Positions 42,901-54,997 of a stretch of 64,000 bases of DNA are shown here, in pieces. Position 1 is the stretch's first letter. Each line of letters opens with the position of its first letter. A model generated the notes under the pieces. It was not told the DNA's origin. It worked only from the letters and a program-made list of their open reading frames with translations, and did no database searches. The translations under genes were made by a program, and so were the position numbers. The stretch comes from Haliotis asinina (Eukaryota > Mollusca > Gastropoda > Lepetellida > Haliotidae): positions 55,700,843 through 55,764,842 of the forward strand of contig NC_090282.1 in assembly GCF_037392515.1 (NCBI RefSeq). Reading direction: 5' to 3'.

Positions 42901-45900
42901 GTGTATCAAGGAAAAGACATTCATCGTACCGTGGCAGTACCTGATTTTCGTGTTTGTATACAGAACAGAAAACATATAATACACACCATGAATATGTTTG
43001 TGGGCACGTTTACGATAACAGATACTCACTTTTCTCTCCCCCCAAATAAAGATCTCAGTGTTTTTGTTCGGTACAAATTGGATCGTTTCAATTTGATAGC
43101 TGTCATTGGTCTGACTTGTGACAAAAGACGTATTTGCTAAGTTCTGGTGTTCTGCAATCCAAACTTCACATTATGCGCAGCTGTAATATGAAGGGACAGG
43201 GGTGATATATCTCAGATAGTTCCACATGATAACCGGGTAACATGGCATAGTGTTACTGTTGAACACGTGATTGTCTATCTGTCATGTATTATTGGCGTTT
43301 TTATTGACTATTGATGCCCCTTGATTACTACATGTATGGGGCAGTAAGCTATGGTAGCATAAAATTACAAAATGAATTTTTGTATCGTAAGGAAACACAA
43401 GATTGCACTTAAATGTCGGTCATTAATATGGATTTCTAAATCACAGTACGTTTTAGAGCATTCAGACAGTCAATTTCAATAGGATTTGGCAACTGGTTTT
43501 CTATGTTTCATGATAAAACAAACTAATGTAGATTTTCTCATCCCACAACATCCGCAACATAAGCCCATACGTTTACATGAATAGGGCCTTAATGTCCAGA
43601 ATACAACCTTGTCAGTATCGCAGTGGCTATAACGGTCAGCAGAGGAGAGGGTTTGTTATATCCCTGTTCGCGTAATGAGTTTACGGAACATCTTACTCGA
43701 CACACAGCGGCTCGCACTCAATCAAATTATATGGATGGGTAACACCAACTTCTTGCCAAACTAGTTTGCATGTTCTACAATACCGGGCGCATCGGCAAAA
43801 TCCCACAGTTTACATGGAGCATGTTGTTTGTTACCTTACACTACAGTGCAGTGTTCTTGTGTATCTTCTAGTAAATACTTCGAACTATTTGGCAAATAGT
43901 AATGGAAACGTGTCATGGCCGAATACAGGTCATTCGTTTGAGAAAGAAAAGTTTGTCTCACCGACGGAAAGAAATGTGATTTAGGTATGCTAAATCCCCC
44001 TAAATTTTTGGGGATAAGACACTAAAGTAAGACACTGGCACAGAGAAGTTTCATAACTTATGGATGTCTGCTCAAAAAAGTATTGATTCTTTTGTTTATT
44101 TGACCCATGTCCCAGATATTTGATGGATGTCTATCAATAGACGAGTTTGGACTGGACAGTCCAGTGATTGACAATGATCAGAGATGTACACAATGGTAAA
44201 ACGATCACGTGCGTTAGCTAAGAATTTATCGCCACTTACGACAAACAGTTGTTGCGGAAGACCTATTCTACTCTGGATCTTCAAATAGATACTTGTATTG
44301 TCTCACAATCAAGTGACCTGGGATAACAAATGATTTTTCTAATGAACCTTTGCAATCTTTCACATATCCTACCTTTCACGTCTTCTTTCGGTCTGTTGAC
44401 ATAGGATGACTGATCTCTGTCCAGAAGCTGCAATATCATGAATATAGCCTCAGCTTTTATAGCTCGGTATATGTCAAGCCTGAGCTTCTTGTTGGGCAGT
44501 CGAATCTTGGTAGTAAATGTAGCAATGTGATCTATCATGCTCATCTCTCCAGTCATCTTAGTGAGGATCTCATGCTGCTTGTTGAGGGCTGACTGGAAGG
44601 CAAAGCCAAACGATGTTGCGTACACGAGTCCAGCTGGAGCTAGGAAACAGGCAATGGCATCGTTGATATCGGGAGGCGTCGCGTACTGGTCTTTGGGCCA
44701 GAGAAATAAGGTGAACGGTTCATACAGGTACAAGGTAAGAGGACAAAGAGCAAGGGAAAGCACTGCCGGAAGAGCGATTCGAATCAGTTCCTGTGGTCGG
44801 TTGTGGGAGGTTCTGAGGCTGTCAATGACCTCGATATCAAATGGTGAAAGAAATTCATCATCAGCATCCTTCACAAGCTTTTCCTGGTTATTGTTCTCCA
44901 TATTGATGATTTTGGGTTTCAGTTCACAGGATACTTTGGCCGTTTGAAGCCACATTGCTCTCATCGCACTTTTACCCATGCTTAGTACAGTTGAAGGAAC
45001 GGTTGTGAAACGCGCCTTTAACACCAGGAACACAAGACCTGCAGGGAAATTGGGACAAGTAAAGATATATAAAGACGATCATTCTTAAAGCGGTGTTAAT
45101 CATAATCCAAAGTTACACTAGACTTAAAACAAACTAACGCCTATAAGATAGTCTGTCCTTGAAGAATAGTGCATACATGCAGAACAAATACACACACGGA
45201 AGCACACACAAGAACACACACAGTTGTATACTTCATGTATCTGGGTTTTTTTAGGTAATTATAGATCATGTGATGATACAAAATATTTCAAGCTTTGCGT
45301 AGAAATTTTCTTATGATTCATGTAGGTGGCACCTTAAGAAGCCTCTATGTGAACATCACACGAAGTAAAGATAAATGTACATTCTATTGCCTACGGTTTA
45401 TGCTGCAATGATTAAAAAGAATCATTTCAGCGCTATAGAATCATATCTGCACCAATACGTTCTGTAGGTATCAGAACATGCATTCGCCATTCTAATAGTA
45501 TCTGTGATATAATACTAGAAACATGTCATATCAGTGGTTTTCTCCTCATGATTTGTGAATTTCTGAGGACGTGTGGCAAATGTTGCGAAGTAAAATGCAG
45601 GCGCTATACACATTCCACAGTTATTCATTCATATCGTTTCACTTACCTAATACAATAACTGCCATGAGTGCAAATGGAGGAACGACTATTTCAACCACTG
45701 ATGGCCTGGTTTCAGGAACAGCTCCTTTTTCACTCACTGGTTCACTGTTAGTCTCCGGCTCCACCGAAGTCTCGGGTTCTGAGCTTGTCTCGGGTTTTGT
45801 CCCCGTCTCTGGCTCTGCAGTGATTTCCGGTTCTGAGCTTGTCTCTGGTTCTACTGTGGTTTCAGGTTCTGAGCTTGTCTCGGGTTCTGCTGTAGATTCC

Positions 45901-46438
45901 GGTTCTGAGCTTGTCTCTGGCTCTGCCGTGGTTTCCGGTTCTGAGCTTGTCTCGGGTTCTGCTGTAGATTCCGGTTCCGAGCTTGTCTCGGGTTCTGCTG
46001 TTATTTCCGTTCCAGAAGTTGTCTCGGGTTCTGCTGTTATTTCCGGTTCTGAAGTTGTCTCAGGTTCTGCTGTTATTGCCGGTTCTGAAGTTGTCTCAGG
46101 TTCTGCTGTTATTTCCGGTTCCGAACTTGTCTCGGGTTCTGCTGTTATTGCCGGTTCTGAAGTTGTCTCAGGTTCTGCTGTTATTTCCGGTTCTGAAGTT
46201 GTCTCAGGTTCTGCTGTTATTGCCGGTTCTGAAGTTGTCTCAGGTTCTGCTGTAGTTTCCGGTTCCGAACTTGTCTCGGGTTCTGCTGTTATTGCCGGTT
46301 CTGAAGTTGTCTCAGGTTCTGCTGTTATTTCCGGTTCTGAAGTTGTCTCAGGTTCTGCTGTAGTTTCTGGTTCAGAAGTTGTCTCGGGTTCTGTGCTTGT
46401 CTCTGGCTCAGCAGTAATCTCCAGTTCAGAAGTGGTTT
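39949..46438 (-). CDS. DUF4239-like (bestrophin-like) multi-pass membrane protein: repeat stalk plus C-terminal half
   Basis: Four exons joined by matching phases: 46438-45647 (phase 1 in, 1 out), 45038-44373 (1, 1), 41563-41401 (1, 2) and 40291-39949 (stop TAA). Exon one encodes about 264 residues of EPETTSEPEITA-type repeats, then VVPPFALMAVIVLGLVFLVL, a transmembrane helix completed across the first splice. Exon two carries a charged linker, two hydrophobic segments (IALPAVLSLALCPLTLYLY; CFLAPAGLVYATSFGFAFQ) and KQHEILTKMTGEMSMIDHIA. Exons three and four give KIWTVVDILRHVD, a helix around FLETLGFFSFIGILLLHAYS, then MCIITVFSISMLCYVVSDLD followed by SPFSGFFRV. The last pattern, a helix followed by D-x-PF-x-G, matches the end of DUF4239 as I know it. 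Donors include GTAAGTG and GTAAGTA. No function is established; a channel-like role is only suggested by the name. Expression and exact ends are unverified. Confidence 0.8.
40352..40826. repeat. 27-bp minisatellite in an intron of the DUF4239-like gene
   Basis: About 17-18 copies of catgtacaggaaacaatgcg + tatgggt, degenerate at the start and interrupted near 40790. It sits wholly between the exons at 41401 and 40291. The 27-bp period opens frames on both strands (ETMRMGHVQ; MTHTHCFLY), which I regard as spurious. Confidence 0.93.
41066..41088. repeat. (GATT)n microsatellite
   Basis: Five to six gatt units immediately before the interspersed repeat at 41102. Confidence 0.85.
41102..41322 (+). 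repeat. Abalone interspersed repeat copy inside the DUF4239-like gene
   Basis: cgccgcatttagcaatattc ... gagtctggaccagataattc ... gatctttacgggt, just downstream (plus sense) of a (gatt)n tract at 41066-41088. Intronic. Confidence 0.82.
44105..44284 (+). repeat. Diverged abalone interspersed repeat fragment
   Basis: gagtttggactggacagtcc ... cgacaaacagttgttgcgga ... ctactctggatcttca. 5' part missing. Intronic, just downstream of the exon ending at 44373. Confidence 0.7.
45690..46438 (-). repeat. 36-bp coding minisatellite in the stalk exon
   Basis: About 20 degenerate copies of a 36-bp unit (plus-strand form ggttctgctgttatttccgg...). On the coding minus strand the unit is ETTSEPEITAEP, with substitutions (S/T, E/A, I/V) but no stop or frameshift. 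The composition suggests an extended, possibly O-glycosylated stalk. The plus strand is also open (Gly/Ser/Val repeats), but only the minus strand continues into a spliced transmembrane exon. Confidence 0.9.
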
Positions 46439-47472
46439 CTGGTTCAGTTGAATGTTATAGGTTAGAATATAATTGTCAATGATGGAAAAATAACATTTGA
46501 CTATAATGCGACTGATACAGACTGAATAAAGCTATGAAATCGGAAGTCTTAATATAGTTCATTCTCTATATGGCGATCATGAATATGTTCGTTTCATTAG
46601 ATATCCTGAACTCTCCACTCGCATAAACTGTGTTTTCACTATTTACTATTTTCAGTTAAGAATCATTGCAGTTCTTGTGTGTGCGTAATTTACAAGCTCC
46701 AGCCCACAGTTTCCCCGTCAACACAGTAAAATGTCTATTCATATACACTGACCACCGATGTAGAAATTATTTCCATGTGCCAAGTAACTTACACAGCGTA
46801 AAACTCGTTTTACCAATATCACAAGGTAATTAGTGTTTTGTTATGCCAAGCAAGTAAGACGATAGAGAATAACCTGTTACAGTTTACATTAAGACACTGG
46901 TACTTTGTGCAGAAGTGTACTCGTTCCTGACGCTACTGACGCGGCATTTTACTCATTATTATGTTGACACAGTAAAACGTGCATTCCCGCTGTATTCATT
47001 GCTGACAGAGTGAAGCCACTATATACCCGTCTGTCATGAAACCATTTAACATACCCACTCACGTCTCAATGACACAATAACACTATAATCATTGTACATT
47101 CATTTTACTAACTGTTTATGCACACAATGACATTGTAACCACTATGTATCAGTTTTTTATGCTGACACAATTAAACACCAGTTCCATGTCTACTAGACTT
47201 TACAATGCCTGTCTACCTGTTTTTTTCGTCTAACTGACACACTTATGCTATATTATAGCCACATACTCCTATGTACAAGTCGAAAACTGTGGACCACGAA
47301 TACGAGTTTCAGGAATACAATATCTATGTATCCGAGGAACAGTTCGCATTTTGTCCCTTCCAGTCAAAGACCCGACCAAGGTATCAAAATTACACCTGGA
47401 TGTATGGTTAGCTCCAGCTCACTGAGTATCAGCTGGAGAACATTACCGTGATAGGAGGCTATTTCCTCTTAC

Positions 47473-50400
47473 TCTCCATAGACATTGTTTCCACAGTTTC
47501 GCATGTCTACTAACCAGTAGTGTTGATGGGGAGAGCTGTTGCCGCCTTTGCCAACGGAAGTACTCGGCTCATCGGTCCATGCAGCAAACAGCTGTTTAAA
47601 ATCACCAAAAGTAAAACCTGCATCGTTGTCGTGTGGACGAATCTGAAATAAACGAAACGTCTTATACAAGATATATGATACAGTTGCATTTTCCATCTCT
47701 TTTCATGATAAAATCCTATACAGTGGATTGTTTGTATTGAACGGTTGTCCCTAAAATCCATTCTCAATCGCTTTCCCCGCAAACAACCAGACATCACTGT
47801 TATCGGTTGTCTGCCTGATACAACGTTATAAGGGTCTTGTGCAGACTTACAGGGAATCGTGCAACGGGCTGTTTCAATATTTCGCTTTGTGCATGGTTGT
47901 GATCAAAAGGAGAAGTTGTCATGATTAACCAAAGCTCGATGATGTGACAATCAGACATATCGTGACACTGAAATAGGTCGCGTAACCACATTGTCACCCT
48001 TTGGTAAAACAAACAGATTATTATCCGCGGAAATGCAACGAATGGCAAAGATTTTGCGCTGTCGTATTTTTGCGTTTTTCGCTGGCGGCAGGTGGATCCC
48101 TCGAAATCACAATCAAAATTATTTAGCAGACCGATAGACCTTCATGGTGCAAATACATTGAATGCAGAGAATGTTGAGTATTATCATTTTTAAAATTGCG
48201 CGACGAAGTCGGCAACTCAACCATCATCCAGACTTTGAGTTACCGACATCGTTGCGCGAACTACAATGTTGAATAATGTTTCTAGCACAATGGTACGAAA
48301 ATCATCTGATGGCTGGAGATGGCAAGTTATTGGTACACATAATCTGTTATGACCTTGAAAGATGAAGACAGTTGTCAGTCGTTTGGTGAGAAAATACACA
48401 GAAAACAATGAGGTGAAGAACATCCTACGTTCTGGAAGACCAGGGTGACGTTACATCGTGAAGACTATGTGAGGCTCAGTCGGCGAGAACAAACACCACT
48501 GGTTACCCTTTCGGCGGATGTCTCCACGAGAACGGTCCCAAAAGAGCCGGGTACAACTCCAGAAAGTTCTGTCCTGAGCAATCATCACCAACAAGCTTGG
48601 TGTCAGCTAGAGGTACGTTGGAACCCGAGGACTAGGCGAACAACACACTGGTCCTGTGAAAACCGATTCTTTCTTCATGTAGCATGATGAGTAGCTGAGG
48701 GATGTGCAGTAAAAGCATCATGCCTCATCAATTTTTAAAGCGATGTGTTTTCTTGTAGTCGATCATACAGACCATCATGAGTTTTACTAACATACTCTGC
48801 GTGCAGTCCACTTATGTCAGTACACCACTTATGTGTACCGAGCTGCTTAACTTTGTTCCAGATGCACATTTAAAGAAAGCATGTAGTATTGCAGCATCGA
48901 AAACCAATCACTGTGGATATAGCTGTGATGAAATCGATGTGACATGATTAAGAGATCGATCGTTCAAATATGAATGAGTAGTCTTAACCACACGTTATAT
49001 CAATACTTTTGTCGTAGCTGCCATTGTTTATTCATACGATTGTTTGAACCTTCTACAACATAAAGCACTTAGAACACCTAAAACTCAATGTCCAGCTGAG
49101 ACTATCCATGCAATGAGTAAATCTACAGTGCATTTGGAAGCAAGAGGATCATTTGTATAATCGTAAGTATAGATCAGTCCAATGTAGGGAGCAGACCATG
49201 TCATGTTGTGTTTGGTTATCATTATAAAATCGTGCAAAATGGTATCAGGAGTTTGAGCTTACTTACCAAGTAAAGAACAGGTGCTGAAAATTCGGTAGCC
49301 CAGGACCAATCGTTGTAGTGTTTCTTTTGTTTTTTTGTTTGTTTGTTTTTTGTTTTTTTTGTTTGTTTGTTTGTTTGTTTGTTTGTTTTGTCTTATGTAC
49401 CTTTTTGTAAAACATGTATGGTCTTCTCAATCTGGTAGATCAGACTCAGAACAAGGCTAAATCCAAGACACTCGTAAGAAATATTATTTGCAAAAAAATT
49501 CCATCTTTAATCATGTGTAAAGTTTCACAAATACGTAGGTTGGATGTGAAAAAGGGGAGGTAATTTACTTAAACCCGTAATTAATATTAAAGTGCTGTCT
49601 GGAGAATAAATGAAATGGTAAGTTTTAGGAAAATCTCGTTGACCTTACAATTCTGTCTCTTACAGAATCTAAATTTCATTTAGTCTCGTTCTGAGTTTAA
49701 GGTACCAAACTTAGATGCCCATCATACCATCATAAATGGAGAGGCAATAACCATTTGAAAAAAAACGTAAACAAGTGTTGATCCCTCTGAATGGTACCGA
49801 AGGAGATTAATCACAAACTTTAAAAGAGGATAACCGTTTCTTTAAGGGGTGATGCCCGGTGCTCCTGCTATTCGTACAAAATGTTTATTTAACAACAACA
49901 ACAACAACACTGCAAGTTTCAACCCACAGATTGTCTTAAACATCAAACACTCACTTCATCTCCTTAACACTTCTTTCATCTGTCATACTTTCGCAATATA
50001 TATATATGTATATATGTATATAAATTTCTTGCCATAGTTTTATCATACCAAAATACGGATTCGGAAAAGGTGACGTAATGTAGCAAACCAATAGTAATTT
50101 TGAGTTTAAATACTTGGTACTGACATTGACATAGATCGTGGCCCAGGTCGACACCAGAATCACAAGCCTGGCTAACAAATTGCATCATACTATAAATGGG
50201 GCGGAGAAGATAGACAAACTAAACAATAGCAATCCCCCTACACATGTCAAGTGATTGTGTACATGCGATTTCTGACATTCATGTTGGACTTTAGAAATCA
50301 CAGTGAAGAAGTTCATCTCTGTTCTGAGTAAAATCAATAATATTTCTTTCTTGTGCTATATGTATTCCCTCCCTCCGAAACATGATTTGTCACCTCAACG

Positions 50401-52866
50401 TTTATCCGGGGGGTTTCTGAACCTGGTGATGAACATGTTTGGTCAGGGTGGCCCAAGGTCGTTCGGCGAAAGAAACAATCCCCGTAATAATGACGTTCGG
50501 CAATTTCCTCATGTTTCATGACAATCTAGAAAATGTATCGTGTTCATAATCTCAAAACATCAAATGAGATAAAATGAGAGTTGTCACTAAAATTCTGAAA
50601 TGCATTTTACTGTCCGAAAAATTTTAATTAGGTACAGTTTTCCCCAGAAGACAAGACGACTTTTATTTTATGGTTATATTGCCAATGTTGCACGCTCCGC
50701 AGACTGCACGCACTAGGACAAGTTTACCGAGCGCGTCAGTCCCAACTTTGTTGCCTACATGGTTGGCATGGTGTATGGTCCTTTCCATTAAGCATAGATG
50801 AAATTCTTACTTCTCAGTCACAAAGCCTACGATGAAGACAATTTGTCGTTCTTTCTGCTGCAACACACATTTTCGTATTTTTCCACAAACCCTTTCCAAT
50901 GAACTCTGTTCGTTTAGCCAGGAGGATGAAACTAGTAGTTTTATCTATTTCAAGGGACTTGATCAAGATACTTCAAGCATTCTGCCCTCCGCACAAGGAC
51001 GTACATGGAGTGTTGCTAGATCGCGTATGATATCCGCGTCAGTGATGTATGAGGAAAGAAATATTGTGAACCTTTTGTCAGTGTTAAACTGGTAATAAAT
51101 GACACGACTGAAGCATTCTTGAACAATCCATAATATCAGAACTAAACTCGTACACGCACTCGACATGCTAAGTTGATACTCATAAACAGCATATACCAAT
51201 TTAACATCAACAACAACATCACCTCACCATCTGGCAACGTACCCAGTTCCCCTCCCCATGCAAAGACGTCGCTCGATAGACAACGCACAGAAATTAATCC
51301 CAGAGGTTAGGGGAGATCAATGCATCTATATGAAATAATCACCTGAAACCATGTGCAGTCTCCAGAGTGAGTCAATACAATCAATGTCACCATGAAGCTG
51401 ATTAGAATTGCCTGTAAACACACAACGTTTTAAGTAACAAGGATCCAATTACCACGTTCAAGTCAACAGAGCTGATTTTTTTTTTCAAACTTCAGTGAAA
51501 ATGAAGTCGATTCTATATTACGAACCTACTGGTTGTTTCGGATATGTTTTTAGAGTGAGTGAGTTTTACTGCGCACTTAACAATATTCCCACCATGTGGT
51601 CGCGGTCTGTACATAATGAAGTCTGGATCAGACAGTCCAACCATGCAATTAGGATACGATGACATGAATCAACCAAATTAGTGAACCTGTCCACCCGATC
51701 CCGTTCGTCGTCTCTCACGACAAGCATGAGTTACTGAAGGCCAGTATTCTAACCAGGACCTTCACGGGTATATATGTTCAGAAACTAAACGTCGACTCTT
51801 TGGTATTGTGTGAAACGGCATGATTCTAGTGTTTGAATTGACGAAACATCGATAATAAGATATCTACATCAGTGTACGCAAATTGTACTAACTTGGGATG
51901 GAAGGCATTACCAAGTGTGACTGAACTAATTCGTAACATTCTTTGTTTAAGCCTGACGAATCGTTATTACGTATGCCAATGATTCGCATCGCACCTTGCG
52001 TTACCAGTATGGCGTCACATGGATCATTGTGGACACAGCAAATGGCTAACGTTTTGTTGTGTCTTTTATTTTCTTGCTCGGTCCTGGATGCACGTTAGCT
52101 GCAGTGACTGGAGAGGAACCTTTCTGTCAGTATTACCATCAGGGTTCAAGATGCCGTCGAATCATTAGTTTTAATCATTAATGTGATGAAAATTCTGACT
52201 GACAAATCGGATTTTATTTTACACTTTCATAGTAGATAATAATTGTTAATGCAATAATGTTGTCTGTTTTTAAAGATGTTATGTAAGTTTATACGTTTAA
52301 CCTTCACCCGTCGAGGGAATCATGTGAACAACTCTCTTTAGGTACTTATCCAACTGTCACGCACACATAGCGTCACTCACGTGTATCATGACGTCAGTGT
52401 ACTACAATGCAGGAAATCTAACAACATTTTCACGAATATTTCCATGTCTAAAATACTTCTCGAACCGAAGATATATTGTTAACTTCACTTTAAATGGGGT
52501 TTACAGTGCTAAAATCGTTCCTAGAATAATTTTCCTGAAGTTTTGCTGAAACAATTTAATAAAAGTATATGTGTGTAATAATAATGTGAATAAACAAAAT
52601 AAAATTATAAATATCCATGCACTATATATGACGATTCCCATCTACTTACTGTAAAGATGTTCACGAAGAAAAAATGCGCTTTCTTTGAATTTCCAGATAT
52701 GTTCGCCTGACAAGTTGGTAATTCCTCCTGAAAGGACGACCTTATAGAATTCACTGTAATACGGAACTGTAATCCAGCCTTCTGCAGTACCTTGGAAAAT
52801 GGTTGTCGCGATTCCACATACTTTTCATGACTATATCGTTTTGTTTCCAAATGTTCCTTTTTTCTC
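47473..52866 (-). CDS. Upstream exons, probably the N-terminal half of the DUF4239-like gene (partial)
   Basis: Four consecutive minus-strand exons share phase 0: about 52866-52650 (donor ACA|GTAAGT), 51411-51343 (CAG|GTGATT), 51088-50972 (GAA|GTATCT) and 47642-47473 (donor GTAAGA, phase 2). They encode a hydrophilic start (KYVESRQPFSKVLQKAGLQF), a helix built across a splice (HFFFVNIFT + AILISFMVTLIVL), then FNTDKRFTIFLSSYITDADI, and an exon containing AGFTFGDFKQLFAAW and HYWLVDMRNCGNNVYG. Cysteines in GDCTW, RPCAEG and RNCGN could form disulfides in an ectodomain. There is no in-frame ATG in the first exon, so the true start lies further upstream (higher coordinates). I assign these exons to the same gene from strand, order and membrane topology. 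The junction to 46438 is out of phase as drawn (2 into 1), so an exon or alternative acceptor is missing. Confidence 0.6.
48196..48260. repeat. 25-bp imperfect inverted repeat (stem-loop)
   Basis: ttgcgcgacgaagtcggcaa ctcaa pairs with ttgagttaccgacatcgttg cgcgaa across 14 bases. It lies about 100 bp before the Tc1-like fragment at 48363. Confidence 0.7.
48363..48690 (+). pseudogene. Tc1-like transposase N-terminal fragment (decayed)
   Basis: 48363-48449 reads KTVVSRLVRKYTENNEVKNI then LRSGRPG and a stop. This matches the second helix-turn-helix and GRP linker of Tc1-type transposases. A following frame holds VTLSADVSTRTVPKE, like the S-x-RTV-x-K motif downstream in that domain. Stops and frame changes are frequent and no catalytic domain follows. 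Confidence 0.6.
49321..49390. repeat. (TTTG)n microsatellite
   Basis: tttcttttgtttttttgttt then regular gttt units. Intronic in the DUF4239-like gene. A similar shorter tract lies at 60841-60885. Confidence 0.9.
51554..51769 (+). repeat. Abalone interspersed repeat copy inside the DUF4239-like gene
   Basis: agtgagtgagttttactgcg ... gtctggatcagacagtccaa ... aggaccttcacgggta. Lies in the intron between the exons at 52650 and 51411. Confidence 0.83.
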
Positions 52867-53532
52867 ACATATAACCAAACCGAGACAGTTTCACACTTTC
52901 ACAGATAGTCTGTTAACGGTTTTATACAGGGGAACCCATATCCAATAAAACACAAACAGGCAATTTAGAAAGCCACCTTTCCATAGGCATCACAGCTTAG
53001 CGTTACGGGTAGACTTGGAAGTTCAGAGACCTGTTAAGTGTCATGAGCGAGTTCCTGGCTACATCCGGGTACCGTGTGTTCTACAAGGATGGGCCAGTCA
53101 CATGGCATGGAACGTTGTGTTGGTTGCATATCGACGTACGCGTCATCGCTCTTGCAGACCAATCCATTGTCATCTGTCACCGTGTGCTGTGTTGTATTGA
53201 GCTGCCTACGGCTTTGGCAGCAAGGCTGGGGATGGCATGTTTGTATAGGTCGACATCGCATTTATCAACTGTATATTGATGATATCCCTCTGTCGTACCG
53301 GAAATTGATGGTATCCCTTTCTAGTGTTAGTATTTGGTGATATCACTTCATCGCATTAATAAATGGTTCTATTAAGTTTATATGTGAGAAAATGATGCTG
53401 TGGTATGTCGTCCCTGTTTAGGATACTGATACAATTTCACAGTGTTTGAATGTGATGACATTCCTTCACGGAGGTGAAATAGATGAACTTTCCATGACAA
53501 TGTGATGTACGCGACTTGCACTTGTACCTGGT

Positions 53533-53662
53533 ACAGTGAGATGATGCCGCTTTTATCAATCCGCCTTTTTTCGGCACTATCACGACGGGGACATCAAGAA
53601 TTGGCATCACACATGGTATCCATGTAGGGAATTGGACCCGAGTCTTCAGCGCTTGAATATGC
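53533..53662 (-). repeat. tRNA-derived SINE, reverse copy
   Basis: gtacagtgagatgatgccgc, atcacgacggggacatcaag, catggtatccatgtagggaa, ttggacccgagtcttcagcg. The segment tggacccgagtctt is the complement of box B. Confidence 0.75.
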
Positions 53663-53689
53663 CCTGCTCTTCACAAAAAACAAAATACT

Positions 53690-53740
53690 TTTTACTGAGT
53701 CTCCTTTTGACATTAAAGGGATTGACAAGACTCAGTAAAA
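53690..53740. repeat. 13-bp perfect inverted repeat
   Basis: ttttactgagtct and agactcagtaaaa separated by 25 bases. A small foldback of unknown origin. Confidence 0.65.
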
Positions 53741-53774
53741 CCATGCCAAATATGCGAACCTCACCTACGAAATA

Positions 53775-53999
53775 TCACTTTAGTCTTGCATCCCAAGAAC
53801 CATGTTGTGAGACCACCATTGTTCTCAGTTCCCTTGGTTGGCACCTCCAGATCACTTGGTGCAGATCAGGAGTGTGTCCGGTTTTCAACTGGAAGATCAT
53901 CTCCTCTGACACTCTGGGTAATACACAAGGCTGCAGTTTTGGGGGAGTCTCCATATTCATAGGAAAGATATTGGTGTTTTCAACTGGACAGAAGATTCA
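53775..53999 (-). CDS. Candidate short coding segment, unrecognised
   Basis: The minus frame, open from a TGA near 54000, reads FCPVENTNIFPMNMETPPKL, then QPCVLPRVSEEMIFQLKTGH, PDLHQVIWRCQPRELRTMVV and SQHGSWDARLK before TGA. Codon third positions are G/C-rich. The plus strand has a longer open frame over the same bases, but its composition is less protein-like. It could be a repeat-derived or terminal exon; no splice acceptor is convincing. Confidence 0.3.
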
Positions 54000-54997
54000 C
54001 TGTATGTGTTTTGACAGGAGGCGAAGGTACCCTAACAGAAGCTCTGCTTCACTTCATCTTTTTCTGTACAAATATAAAAAAAATTGAAAATGTACATGTT
54101 ACTGAATCCAGACGAACGTGGTTTTTATTATGTAATATGAAATTTCAGATCTTGGGGTGCTGTTTTGGAATACATGCTTTAAGTGCATGTTTTTTGTTAC
54201 ATAAAGCAATACACTATAATGGGCACATTCAGTTTCTATGGCTCCGTCGTTACTGAAGATCAAAGATAAATGCTACCTGCAATCAGACCAGCTTCATCGT
54301 TGTTTCTCTTTGATCCCGGTCGGTTGACTTTCGATCCCTGTAATCAAGTTGCACTTTGGTATTTGATGTGTTCTTCCCATTGACCTTAGTGTGTTTGCAA
54401 GGTTGTCCTTACACTGTGTGACGAAAACAACTGTTTCATACTGATTGACAGATAAATATGACCGTCAATTACATCTTGTTCTACCTCCAATAGGAAACAA
54501 TCAGTATACACCGCGTGCTTTCCTTGTTTGAGTTCAGCAACTGGTGCTGGTCACACAACACAACCAAATGGATCAACTGATCTGGTTCCGCGACTTCTTG
54601 TTCGCTACCCGGCAGCGCGGATCCTGCTTCAAATGTCGAATACTGGTTTAGATCGTCCAGACTTGCTTATTCACAGACAATCATATTGACGGATTGTTTC
54701 TAAGTCGGTGTCAAACAACAAATATACATAGTATATATAGCATGGAGACAAATGATAAAGTACCTTATGAACCATGAGAAATCGACACACAGTTGTTAAG
54801 TGTAAACAAACAATAACCCTTTGGCAAAAACAAATGCCAATCAGCATAGGAGGGTGCCGATCGAACTGAAGGTGCCCAGTTCAATTCACTTCCGTTCCAT
54901 TGTGGCCAGCATACATTTATTTGAACTTTGACACGCCCTACAGAAGAAAGGAGTATTACCACATCACAATAAATACGAAATGCATTGCTCTTAAATG

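Noticed and set aside
44537..44947. 136-codon plus-strand frame
   Set aside because: Antisense of the well-supported DUF4239-like exon 45038-44373, with unprotein-like composition.
45571..46482. 303-codon plus-strand Gly/Ser/Val repeat frame
   Set aside because: The minus strand of the same DNA continues in phase through a GT-AG splice into a transmembrane exon; the plus frame is its shadow.
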